A stretch of DNA of 64,000 nt. Origin: Sodiomyces alkalinus F11 (Eukaryota; Ascomycota; Sordariomycetes; Glomerellales; Plectosphaerellaceae). The DNA lies in assembly GCF_003711515.1 (NCBI RefSeq), contig NW_021167084.1, forward strand, positions 112,745-176,744, in the 5' to 3' direction. Positions 54,493 to 64,000 of this stretch are shown here, one piece after another. A program made the translations under genes and the position numbers. How positions within the stretch are numbered: position 1 is the stretch's first letter; each line of letters opens with the position of its first letter. A model generated the notes under the pieces. The model was not told the origin of the DNA. It did no database searches and was given only the letters and a program-made list of their open reading frames with translations.

Positions 54493-55833
54493 ATGGCCAC
54501 CACATTACTTCCCTTCCTCTATCAAACGAGGACCCTTTTACGCGCTGGCGCGAGACTCCCACGAGTGACACTCACAGTCACTCCACGTTCACGTCCCCTC
54601 CACACATGCCACCGCCTGGCTCGTCAACCGCGAGACGACGACCTCGAAAACGTTCCCTTCCTCTGGGACGAAAAGTCCGAACAGGCCTACAAAGATGAAC
54701 TGGCAGCGAAGAGTGGGAAGAGGTACAGGTACACTGACGACGATGCCCGCGGCGAGGATGCCGTGTCGTCGACCATCACGCCAGCGGAGGAACGGACCTT
54801 TCGCGAAATCTTCACCAACATAGCCCGCGGCAGCGTTGCCCGAGCTGCTTCCGTCACCCTTGCCAACCCCGAGGAGACCAAGAAGACTCAATTGCGCATT
54901 CTCGACATCCTGCGCGATGCCGCCGGCGAAGGGGTCCGCAAGACTGGTTCCTCGGCGGCCGCCGATGAGCGCCACACCATCCATCTCGATACCGACGCCG
55001 AGTCCATCCCGGAGTGGATGATGAAGTACCCTCCCTCGCTGCGCAGGTCTGCTCGCGCCGCTTTCGATCCCCTGGGTGCTAGTCGTCGTCGTACGCAGTC
55101 GGTACGCGGGGAAGAGGAACTGGAGCAGGAGCAGGAGCAGGAGGAACACGTCGACCCGGAGGCCACCCAGCCATCTGCGGAACATCAAGCAATCCGCGAC
55201 CAAGCCGTTCAGCGGATGGACGCCCTCCTCCGCGCATGCCGGACCGATTTCGAGGTGTGGGATCTCCTAGAACGGGAGGTCTTCTCCATGACGAAGCGTC
55301 TCGGTATAATGGACCCGGGGTCACAGCATGAGTCCACCGAACCGCCAGCCGCTCCTGAGAACGACGCGCCGCAAAGCGCTTCCGCTACCCCAGAGCTCTC
55401 CATCGAGATCCACGGACCTCTCTACTCCGTCCACCTCCTCCAAAGCCTCCGAACTCTCGACGGGGGGTTTTCCCGCCCTTCGCCGCTCGCTCTGAGCATG
55501 CTCCCCCGCATCCGCGAGCTGGGTCTCGCCTCGTACGTCCTCGGCGCATCGACGCCCTTCTACAACGAACTCTGCGCCATCATGTGGCGCCGCCACGGAG
55601 ATGTGCGTGGCGTCATCGCCCTCCTCCGGGAGATGATGTACGTCGGCTTGAGCTTCGACCAGGATACCCTGGACCTGGTGCACGAGATGGAGACGGCGCT
55701 GGACGCGATGGGCCAGGACGGCGCGCGGCCTTTCTCCAAGGTGCTGGCCACGATGCCGGACTACAGCATCGATGTGCAGTCGCAGCTGGCCAAGCTTGCC
55801 AACAAGGTTGAAGCGGCCGTTCGACTGAGATAG
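54493..55833 (+). CDS. Mitochondrial Mtf2-like protein
   Basis: A single exon of 446 residues; start context CCACAATGGC. The first ~45 residues are Arg/Thr/Leu-rich with no acidic residue until RQPRDDD, a mitochondrial presequence. An ordered region follows (about 55-130), then a Gln/Glu-rich disordered linker (EQEQEQEEH). A helical C-terminal domain has ELCAIMWRRHGDVRGVI and LLREMMYVGLSFDQDTL. This layout matches fungal proteins annotated with an Mtf2-like C-terminal domain, related to yeast Mtf2/Nam1, which aids mitochondrial transcript processing and translation. The assignment rests on remembered pattern. It would act in the mitochondrial matrix. Confidence 0.75.
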   Translation: MATTLLPFLYQTRTLLRAGARLPRVTLTVTPRSRPLHTCHRLARQPRDDDLENVPFLWDEKSEQAYKDELAAKSGKRYRYTDDDARGEDAVSSTITPAEERTFREIFTNIARGSVARAASVTLANPEETKKTQLRILDILRDAAGEGVRKTGSSAAADERHTIHLDTDAESIPEWMMKYPPSLRRSARAAFDPLGASRRRTQSVRGEEELEQEQEQEEHVDPEATQPSAEHQAIRDQAVQRMDALLRACRTDFEVWDLLEREVFSMTKRLGIMDPGSQHESTEPPAAPENDAPQSASATPELSIEIHGPLYSVHLLQSLRTLDGGFSRPSPLALSMLPRIRELGLASYVLGASTPFYNELCAIMWRRHGDVRGVIALLREMMYVGLSFDQDTLDLVHEMETALDAMGQDGARPFSKVLATMPDYSIDVQSQLAKLANKVEAAVRLR

Positions 55834-56037
55834 GATTCGGGGGACGCTATCATTGTATTATTACCCTCAACTATCATTACCATACCATACTGCTACCATA
55901 ACTGAAACATGCTCATCGTGCGAGGCGGCAGCTAAATGGTACAAAACTTATATATATATTGTACGAATACTCCCTGTTTTTACTATACCATGGTCACGAT
56001 TCAGGACAGCTTCGCACCTTATTAGCCTTTTGCCATT

Positions 56038-57400
56038 CTACGTGTACCTAGGACGTCCCCCAGGAACGCCTAGGTTTGTCCACCTGCGCATCAGGGTCTC
56101 CAGGTCGGCCTCCTCTAAGACGTCGTACTCCGTAGGGAATCCAAGGCCGGGGTCTTCTAGCTCGTCTTGTGGCTCGTACCCTGACGGGGCATTATTGAAG
56201 CCGTACCCTGACGGGACATTATTAAAGCCGTCCCCTGACGCGGCATTATTAAAGCCGAAGTCCAAACGACCCAAATTTTCTCGCGATCTGGCAGCCCTAG
56301 GAGGAGGGATCCGGCTTGCTTCTATGCCAACAGTTTCGGGTTCATGTACCCTACTTCTTGGAGCCGTATGGCTCATCATCCGGGTTTGTATGCGGATGTG
56401 ATTCCCATTGTCGGGCACATAGTCGCCCAAGAGCACCATCCTCAGGGACGCCCCCGGCCGGACAAGGGTCGGCCAGCTGGCCTCTGCGATAAAGGTCCCC
56501 GTTGCTAGTTGGAAGTAAAACTCGCCTCGGTCTACTCGCTTTCTGACATCGGGGACGTCCCACGGCAGAGCGGTTATGTGCTCTCCGGTATCCTGCAGCC
56601 AAAAGCCTGGTCAGCTTCAAAAAAGCATGAGTAGCACGGAGGAGAGGAGAAAAAGGAACACGTACCGCCAATGTCGAGACTGCTGCATGTGGGAAGCGCC
56701 AGGTCCGTCCCATGGGATCGGTCAAGTGGACATACTCTGCGCTTCCCGCGACGGCGAGGAAGACAAGCAGGCTCGCCTGTCGGGGGAAGGCGGGATGACT
56801 GCGCGTCTCCAAACCGACACAGGTCCTCTTCCGCCCATCCAGTCGCACGGTCGTCGAGATGACGTGCTTCACAACTCTGCGGCCTTGCGAGCCTTGCGCC
56901 ATGTATTCGTCCCACGCGGACTTGTTTCCCCGCCTCCGATGGAGCCGCTGCAGTTCATCGACGAGGACGTGGCGAGTGAAAGGTAGTTTCGTCGGGGCCC
57001 TTGCCAGCTCCAGCTCCAGCTCCCACTCCGACTCCGTCTCCGTCTCTAGCCTTCGCCACACCCCTATCGCGAGGTAGGCCTCGAGCTCGACGGCTTGGTC
57101 GTCATGTTCGAGGACCAGGGCTCTCCAGATTGCGCCGTGGCGGTCGAATAGTTTGTGGATCTGGATGGGAAGACGGCGGAGGAGCCTGTCCGACAGCTTT
57201 CGGGGTTCTTGATGCTCGTCTGTTGAGGGTCGTCCGCCGTAGAGTGTTGGTGAAGAGGACGAAGCGTTTGTAACCGGTTGAGCCGGTTTAGCTGCTTCCG
57301 CACTATTTTGAGTAGGGCCCTCTTCTTCCATAGTATGCTGACCCTGGCCCTCTTCTTCCCTCTTATCTTGGTCTGCGCGTTCTCTCTCGTCGCCTTGGTC
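56038..57400 (-). CDS. Ubiquitin-like domain protein, downstream half of a TAG-interrupted gene
   Basis: Reading from the codon after an in-frame TAG (57401-57403), the - strand is open through 57400-56666 and, after a 73 bp intron (GTACGT donor, CAG acceptor, phase 0), through 56592-56038. The first ATG after the stop is at 57331, which would give a separate 406-residue protein. The part before the splice site ends in EYVHLTDPMGRTWRFPHAA and the next exon continues ITALPWDVPDVRKRV to LVRPGASLRMVLLGD. This is the pattern of the fungal ubiquitin-like (ULD-type) domain often joined to Helo-like N-termini. Three 9-residue repeats (GFNNAPSGY type) are encoded at 56175-56255 near the end, and LETLMRRWTNLGV closes the protein. 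Most likely it was one gene with the upstream half. Confidence 0.72.
56175..56255. repeat. 27 bp tandem repeat, three copies
   Basis: Three near-identical 27 bp units starting at 56175, 56202 and 56229, inside the coding exon. They encode 9-residue repeats on the - strand and differ by a few bases each. Confidence 0.9.
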
Positions 57401-58441
57401 CTAGCCATGAGCTTGATTGTTCTCATCCACGTTCGCCGGCATGATCCCGTCCTCAGCTGGGCCCGTGTCCTGAGTTTGACCCGATGCTTGTTGTCTAAGT
57501 GTTGTCAGTTGTGTCTGCTCGCGTCAAGAACCAAAATAAAGAGCCCACATGCATGCTCTACCTTGTCCGTCACAACTCGGGATAACTCACAGCTTTATGG
57601 ATTCATTCGGCTCAGACCTCGGTCTCTCCGCTGGAGTCTCGGTCGATGCTCGGCGCCCGGGGTTAGGATAGCGGCTGCGCCGTCTCTCCCTGCTATACTC
57701 CGACCTTCGCGCCTGCAGGCGTTCCGCCATGCGCGTGAGCGCAATGCGCTCTTTCTCGCTGCCTGATGAAGACGCGTTTGCTACCCTACAAGTTTCCAAT
57801 CGTCAGCACTGGTTCTACACGTACACAATGAGTCTATGACTATGCATAATTATTGTGAGTCGCGGGTGAATTGTGATTCTCAATGAGATACTGAGGCGTC
57901 TGGTGACTCTGGTCGTAAAAGCTCACCCCAGCTGGTATCGCGCCAGGGTTCCTATCTGCAGGTGCAGCACCAGGCTCATACGCAGCCACCGCAGTTCCTC
58001 CTGACACGCCTTCACCCGAGGCTCGACCCAGGGCCACTTCAGGTTCCGACCCAACTCGGCGAGCCGCGCAAAGGTGATGTCGCTGATGCCCAGCTTGGCA
58101 ACGATGATCCTGCGCCGTTCCGAAGGCGGCGCGGTGGCGCTCACGATGACGTGAATAATGGCCCTGTACGTCTTCTCGCACCGGAATGCCAGGGATTCAA
58201 TGTCGCGCCGGCCTTGCTCTTTGAACACGGTGACGGCAGCACGCGCCGCTTCCTCGGCGGCCTTGTCGGCGTCGAGTATGTCCTGGAGCTGTTTGAGCGC
58301 GGAAGCCGTCGAGCCCACGTCGGCGGTGAGGGCTTCTATACGGTCTGCGGCGCCGGCGACGACTTCGACGTAGGTTTGCAGGGTCGTGGCTAATTGGAGT
58401 CCAAAGGAAACAACACCAACGATCAACCCAGCTGTCTCCAT
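57401..58441 (-). CDS. Helo-like N-terminal domain protein, upstream half of a TAG-interrupted gene
   Basis: Three exons, 57927-58441, 57591-57785 and 57401-57494, with phase-2 introns of 141 and 96 bp (both GTGAG donors, TAG acceptors). They give 267 residues ending at an in-frame TAG (57401-57403). Residues 1-172 start METAGLIVGVVSFGLQLATT and contain LTADVGSTASALKQLQDIL. This is the hydrophobic start and helical bundle of the Helo-like/PigL_N-type domain found at the N-terminus of fungal NLRs and UBL proteins. Exon 2 is Arg/Ser-rich. The same frame continues beyond the TAG into the ubiquitin-like half. The stop would be CAG before a CpA to TpA change. Either the gene is truncated, or two genes abut; no intron I can find removes the stop in frame. 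Confidence 0.72.
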
Positions 58442-59760
58442 GTTTCTTCTCACCTGTTGAGGCTGCGATCCTGCGGCGGGTTGTCCTGGGTGGAGCTGTG
58501 GCCCGCGGTGGCCACACTGGTCTGAAGGCCAGGAGGCTGTGTGACACCTGAGTTGATTATAGGGAATAATTAGGAGGGTGAACGCTGTGCGGCTGAAGGT
58601 GATGGTCTTACACGTGTACAGTGTTGACAACGACATGCATGAACAGCAAGCGAACGAATCAAAGAGATTCCCTCATTTCCCGTTCTGTTCTCTTTCGTGC
58701 CGATCTGAAAAGACGACAGGTCCAGTGATCAAACTCATTCTAGCTAAACAACAGACTAAATAGATATGGCCAAAGGAATGGTAGTTCCTTCATGTTCATA
58801 GAAGTTGGATCTTGAGATTGGAGGTCAGCTTAAGGTCAGACTCTGAGACTTATTACTTCAACTCCCGAGTGTTGATCTGATGGCTCCTAGGCCTCGACCG
58901 GGTAGGTATTTAGATCGTCGCAGCTAATCGGCAGACGTTTCTGAGAGAAGGAAGCAGACGGAGGACCGAGCGATGTACAGAAGACACAAACGCCTCCATT
59001 GCCTCCACCTACATGTAACGTAGGTAGCTTTGAAATAGTAGCAGAAATTCATGACCCTTCGGCGTTCGTGTTCGCCAAATCGCCCTATTGCATCCTATCT
59101 CGCGACTACCGTAACCTTACTCGGACTCCAGGTATAGATGGCGATTGGCAGGAATTTACTTCGTTTACGCGTGAAAGCATTAAGGAAGTGGGGGATTCGA
59201 GAAGTCCGAGGAGCGACGTTACCATTAAATAGGGCCCCGCTTACCCACAAGCTACGGCCCGTGACGGGATCGCTTCCCGAACCAAAGTACCACTTGGTTA
59301 TCCCGACTGCCATGGACCCATGGTACATTACATTGTACCCTTTCCGAAATCCCATCGTCCACATACAACTACTTCATAAAATCGTAAACCGTTGTCTTTG
59401 GTCAATGGAAGGGAGCAGCAGGTATGATCATGATGACTCGGCTTGAGACCCGTCGTTCAAATGTGTATCGGGATTACCAAGTACTATGAAGTACGTACGG
59501 TACCTACGATATGATTCGGGCTTAAAGAGCGTCTGTCTACAGATACCACCGGATCGAGCAAATGTGGGCGAAAGGAAGGAAGAAGTAAATGCAGTTGTTC
59601 AGCTGGAAGTACTGGTATCTGCATCTCGACCCGGGCCACAAAGCTACCTTACCTACCTAAGGTACCTAACCTTACCTTACGTCAGTCTTGGTACCAAGCT
59701 CATGTATACAGTGTCGAGGACAATATTCACGCGGTATGCACGGACTAGGTATGGCATTTG
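58442..59760. other. Intergenic region between last gene and the right RIP block
   Basis: About 1.3 kb with no supported gene. A TACCT/AGGTA palindromic cluster lies at about 59641-59690. Composition changes to the AT-rich, CA-poor type near 59780. Confidence 0.45.
59641..59690. repeat. AGGTA/TACCT palindromic repeat cluster
   Basis: A run of CTTACCTACCTAAGGTACC-like words that pair with each other, the same type as at 7995-8068 and 39629-39763. Confidence 0.7.
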
Positions 59761-59789
59761 TTGAATTGACGGGAGCGTGCTTACAGGGA

Positions 59790-61400
59790 GCGTTAATTCA
59801 GGAAATATATGATTATATTATCTATAAAAGAGAAAGAAAAAGGGGGCGGGTATACGTGTTCTAAATATATCTACTACCTTCTAAGCGAGGATAATAGGGC
59901 ACCTCTAACTAATAGGAGAGTACTATACCGTGGCTCACGTAATAGAATATAATATACCCCCTAATTATTACGCCGTGATTAGCGGAATAATTAGTTAGCC
60001 TAACCTTAACCTAGCCTTATTTTTAACCTTAAAATAGCCTTAAAGGGTCGTAGAATACCCTTAATATCGAGTTAAAAGGCAGGAATAAAAGCTATAAAAT
60101 AATAAAAATAATAATAATAGTAGTAAATAATAAAGGAAAAGTGCTATTAATAGTAGTAGTAAATAGGTGATAGTAAGGCCTTCCGTAGATAAATTAAAGG
60201 CGTTATGCCGGTGTTTTAGAGCTTTTGGATTCTCTCTCTTATAACCCTTATTCCGTTGTTTTTAAGGAATTTAACGATTTTTAATCTAATTTTTCCAAAT
60301 TTTCCTATTAATAGTAATAAAAATAATAATAACATCGATATAGTAAGTATCGGAGCTTTATTTTTAGTGGCGCGTGCTAACTAGTAGCGTCGTTTAGGCT
60401 CCCCCCACCCTCTCGGCCGTTACCTATACCGCGGTAGCTAAGAAAGCCTCGGCTAATAGTATAAAGAAGACTAAGGGCAAAGCCGGCACTAAGAAGGGTG
60501 CTTCTATAAGTTATTTCTAAGCATTAGTCTACGATATCTCTGCTCTATTCTAAGCTAACTCCTTAGAAGACTACTAAGGGTAGTAATAATAATAATGAAG
60601 ATACCGAGGATAATTTTATTCCGGTTCTATTTAATCCGCCCTACTTAGAATACGTAAAGGGTATTTATTCGGGGAAATAGCGTTTATTTAATTACTATAT
60701 TTCCGTTCCTAACCGCTCCTATTGCTACTAAAAGTATAAGAATAGAAACTATATATACTACCCTCTATAAGTTCTTACCCCCTATCTAAGGCGCTTTATA
60801 ATCGTGATCGTGTACTCTATTTCGTATTAGCTTAAAGATATATACGCTATTAAGTTTTACGACCGCTAACCTATACTTATAGTTTTACCGGCCTTATCTC
60901 CTTAGTTAAAATTCTTTTTAACTATATTATAGTCCGTAAAATTAATAAGGACTCGGAGGATAATAATAAAAAGGTGCGTTTATCGCTTTATATCTATAAT
61001 TAAATACTCTAACTAACTAATTTCGCGTAGTTCTTCGCTAAACTTAAGTAAACGGTAAAGTTTATAATTTAACTAATAGAAGATGACGATAACGAGAAGT
61101 TCTTTAAGGAGGAGGAGCTTAAGGGAGCTTTTAACTAAGGTCCTAGTACGCCGACTACTATCTCTACCTCCTAGCTTACGGGGGTTATAATAGATATTTT
61201 ACGGGAAGACGGTTTTATTATTACTCCTCCTAGTAAAGGAAATAGCGTAGATATCGCGTAGAATAGTGCTTAGGATAGTACTAATAAAGCTTAGTGAATT
61301 ATCTAGTATACTTCTTCTTATATTTTAGGAATTACTTTTAGGTTTTAGTATAGTGTTTTAGTATTAGGATAACTATACCCTACGTTTTACTAAATTAACT
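59790..61400. mobile_element. RIP-degraded repeat of unidentified family
   Basis: AT-rich, CA/TG-poor DNA with stops in every frame. ATA/AGT low-complexity sequence lies at 60090-60180. A degenerate + strand frame from about 60420 starts Lys-rich (KKTKGKAGTKKG) and later reads NPPYLEYVKGIY and, with former Cys-like codons, PNRSYCY. I do not recognise the family. It may be part of the adjacent Copia element, its LTR, or a separate insertion. Confidence 0.55.
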
Positions 61401-64000
61401 AAACCGCCGGCGCGCGGTACGCCTAGGGCGCGGGAATTTCGACTTTAACTACTTCTTTCCACCCCCTCTATACACTAATTATATTAAGATATACTCGGAA
61501 GTTCTTAAATTTTTATCGTGGAAGTGCTTTTATTAATCCGTCCGCTAGTATTAAATTCGTAGTAAGATATACGACTCTAAATAATCCCTTTACGTTCTCC
61601 TACCTTACCTAAAAGCGCTATATATCTATATAGCGAAGCCTAGTCTTAATTCTAAAGCTATCGTTAACTATTAGGCGTCTCGTTTACGTGTTATTATAGT
61701 GGATATCCTAAGGAGATTCTGGATTGAAGCGTATTTCGACGAAAAGACGCTTTAAACCTATTATTTCCTTCGCCACTTACTCTAAAGCGAGTAGCTCTAC
61801 TTCGGTTATAGACGTTATTACTATTATTTACCTTATTACTTTCTATATAACTGATCCACTAAATAGGCTAATAAGGTAACCCTATAAAGATCTTCGTGTA
61901 TCTAAATTATCTATAAAAAAGGCGTCGCTTATAATAACTATCGCCTATAAACTAATACTTAATCCGTACTAAATTAAGAGGTCCCTTATTATAAATAAAT
62001 AGCGGATAGCTTAGTCTACCACCTTATAGTACTCGGGAGAGGGGTTTCTAAGAAAGCGGGAAAGGATAAAGACGGCGAATACTATATTAGGACGTATTAT
62101 AACTACTATATAAAGTATTAATCCGACCTTTTCTTAATAAGATTTAATCTTTTAAGCGATAGCTTTATCTTCTCTCTTCCGGTATTCTATAATTGGAATA
62201 GGGATTACTAGGTAGATATTTAGAGTATCTAAACTAAACCTAGCTACGATCTTTTCGATATATAAGTCGTGGGCGAGGAAAACCTTACGTTAAGGGCGAT
62301 CTTAAGTAATCTTAATACCTAAAAACTAATCGACTTCCCCCTTTTCCGACACCTTAAACCTTATTTTAATCCCTTCGATAATCCTAAGGCCATTTATAAT
62401 ATTATCTCTATAAAATAGTATAAGAATATCGTCTATAAAGAAGATAATAAATACGTCTTAAGCCTTAGTGTAAAATAGGCACGGTTCTTCCTTACTAGCC
62501 TTTATCCCTAAGTCTATTAGAGTGGCCGCGAAGGTCTAGAACCATAGTCTAGGCGAGTCGTGTAGTTTATATAGTGCTTTATTAAGCTTTAAGCACTTAT
62601 CGGGCTGCTTAAATCAATCGGGAAGTTCGTATATAACGGGCGTTCCTATTTTACTCCTTTAGACGTTAACGAAGGCGTTAACAATATTAAGTTACTTAAT
62701 CTCTAGATTAAACTAAGTAGCTAGGGCTATAATAATATGAAAAGATCGTGTAGCGAGCATTACTATATAGGTTCCCTTAATTATTAAGCTCTCCTATAAG
62801 TCCCGTCGAATATATAAGCGTGCCTTATATTATTTAAGATATTCGTCTTAGTCGAACTTATAGATAAAAACCCACTTTAACAGAAAAGGCTTTAACTTCG
62901 CCTCTAAGCGCTTAATCTCCCTTTATATACGCTTCTTAATTAGCTTATTTACCTCTTTTTACGCGGTTTCCTTAAACTATTCACGTATCGGGTAGTTAGT
63001 AAGCTCCCGCTAATACCTTAGTATAGCCTTTAGGTAGTCTCGATAAACCCTGCCGTTAATTAAGGGCTTCAGTGACGTTATAGCCTCTCTTTTAGTATTC
63101 GAATAGATATTTATTTTAATATCGGCTACTCCGAGGATTATTAAATTAAAGGTTAGAAGCCCTTTTAGCCTATCCTAGCGCTTTTCTTATTAATTAGATA
63201 AGAAAAAGGTATAAGTTAAAGGTATATCTAGCTTTACCTAATATATCCGTGGATTAATCCAAATAGTCTTTCCTTAAGCACGGCGATCGGTGATTCTTAT
63301 GCTAGCACGCGTTACTTCCTTTACTAGTATACTCTTTTTCCTTTAATAGGCGGTTACCTTAGGAGTCGGTCGGATAGGTAGTCTAGATCCGGACGCTATA
63401 GTATGGCTAATACCGTAGTGCGGATTAGGGGTAGCTAGTCCCTATACTATCGTCTATATACTCCTTTCTATAGTTAAAATCGTCGTAGTATCCGTATCAA
63501 GCTCTAGTATATATAATCCTAGCGTGTCGGTTATAGTGTCTTCTTTAGTGGCCGCTCCGTTATCTGATTAATTAGAAGAATTATTAATTAAAAGTTCCTC
63601 CGAAGACCACGGCTCTACGTTTATAATCTAAAGATTTCTACTCTAAGGATTAGGTATTACGCGTGGGGTTTAAAGTCCTGTTACGGGCGGTTCGGGTATA
63701 TTAGGTATATTTAGTAGTAGCGACGAAGTGTTTAATTATACCTCTATTACTCTTACCCCTAAGTTTGAACCCGTGGACTATACTTATTCTCTAGAAAGTA
63801 CGCTATTAATTAATCTACCCGGAGGGTGAGCCTATAGGATAAAGTCGTTATCTTTATTTTCTTATATTTCGTAAGTTATAAGCTAGTTCCTCGCCTCGGG
63901 CTTTAGGATCTATTCTGCTTCTTCGAGCTATAGTTTATAAAATAGCTACTCGTTAAACTATATATTACGCGTTATAATAACCTTCTAAAGCTATAGAATC
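61400..64000 (-). mobile_element. RIP-degraded Ty1/Copia retrotransposon on the - strand
   Basis: Read on the - strand, RNase H is visible at about 61730-61960 (DTRRSL, GYLISLFSGSVI, then TEVELLALE and VAKEIIGLKRLF). Reverse transcriptase is visible at about 62150-62900, including FFIDDILIL near 62420-62445, where the two catalytic Asp codons survive. The region 63300-64000 would be the linker between integrase and reverse transcriptase. Many TAA/TAG codons replace Trp and Gln. The RNase H sequence differs clearly from that of the left element, so they are different families or subfamilies. The 5' half is outside the window. Confidence 0.88.

Overview
The window is nuclear DNA of a filamentous ascomycete (Pezizomycotina, most likely Sordariomycetes). 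Evidence: short spliceosomal introns (about 50-150 bp, GTAAGT/GTGAGT-type donors, YAG acceptors), GC-rich coding exons, fungus-specific families (Zn2Cys6 regulator, NACHT-TPR STAND protein, Helo-like/ubiquitin-like protein, CON-13-like metalloprotease, Mtf2-like mitochondrial protein) and two AT-rich blocks with the signature of repeat-induced point mutation (RIP). I cannot name the species.

Layout. Positions 1-~4020 hold a RIP-destroyed Ty1/Copia element on the + strand (protease/pre-integrase, integrase, reverse transcriptase and RNase H are readable through many TAA/TAG). Positions ~59800-64000 hold more RIP-destroyed DNA, including a second Copia element on the - strand. Both elements have their 3' ends toward the middle, so 4.4-58.4 kb is a gene island between two mutated retroelement blocks.

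Island, left part (4.4-18 kb): a two-exon Rieske protein; a four-exon secreted CON-13-like metalloprotease with HEVAH; a divergent pair of a large C-terminally membrane-anchored protein of unknown function and an AAA+ ATPase; an orphan TPR fragment; and a 681-residue fungal protein of unknown function.

Middle (18.6-25 kb): two complex I-related genes, NDUFS8/TYKY and the mitochondrial acyl carrier protein, diverge from one ~500 bp promoter with three CCAAT boxes. They are followed by a three-exon protein with two CCCH zinc fingers. From 25.9 to 34.7 kb I find no supportable gene, only CT-rich leader-like sequence, a hairpin, a 13 x 9 bp minisatellite and a 39-unit AAG tract.

Right part (34.7-58.4 kb): MATE-type transporter, Zn2Cys6 regulator and short-chain dehydrogenase form a compact possible metabolic mini-cluster. 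Then come a bestrophin-type channel, a 1487-residue NACHT-TPR protein with a C-terminal ZZ-like zinc finger, a 117 bp inverted repeat, a family 1 glycosyltransferase, an F-box-like protein, an Mtf2-like mitochondrial protein, and a Helo-like/ubiquitin-like gene whose frame is cut by one TAG of the type RIP produces. STAND-type and related genes lie with housekeeping genes between the RIP blocks, which fits a fast-evolving, possibly subtelomeric or accessory, chromosome region (inference).
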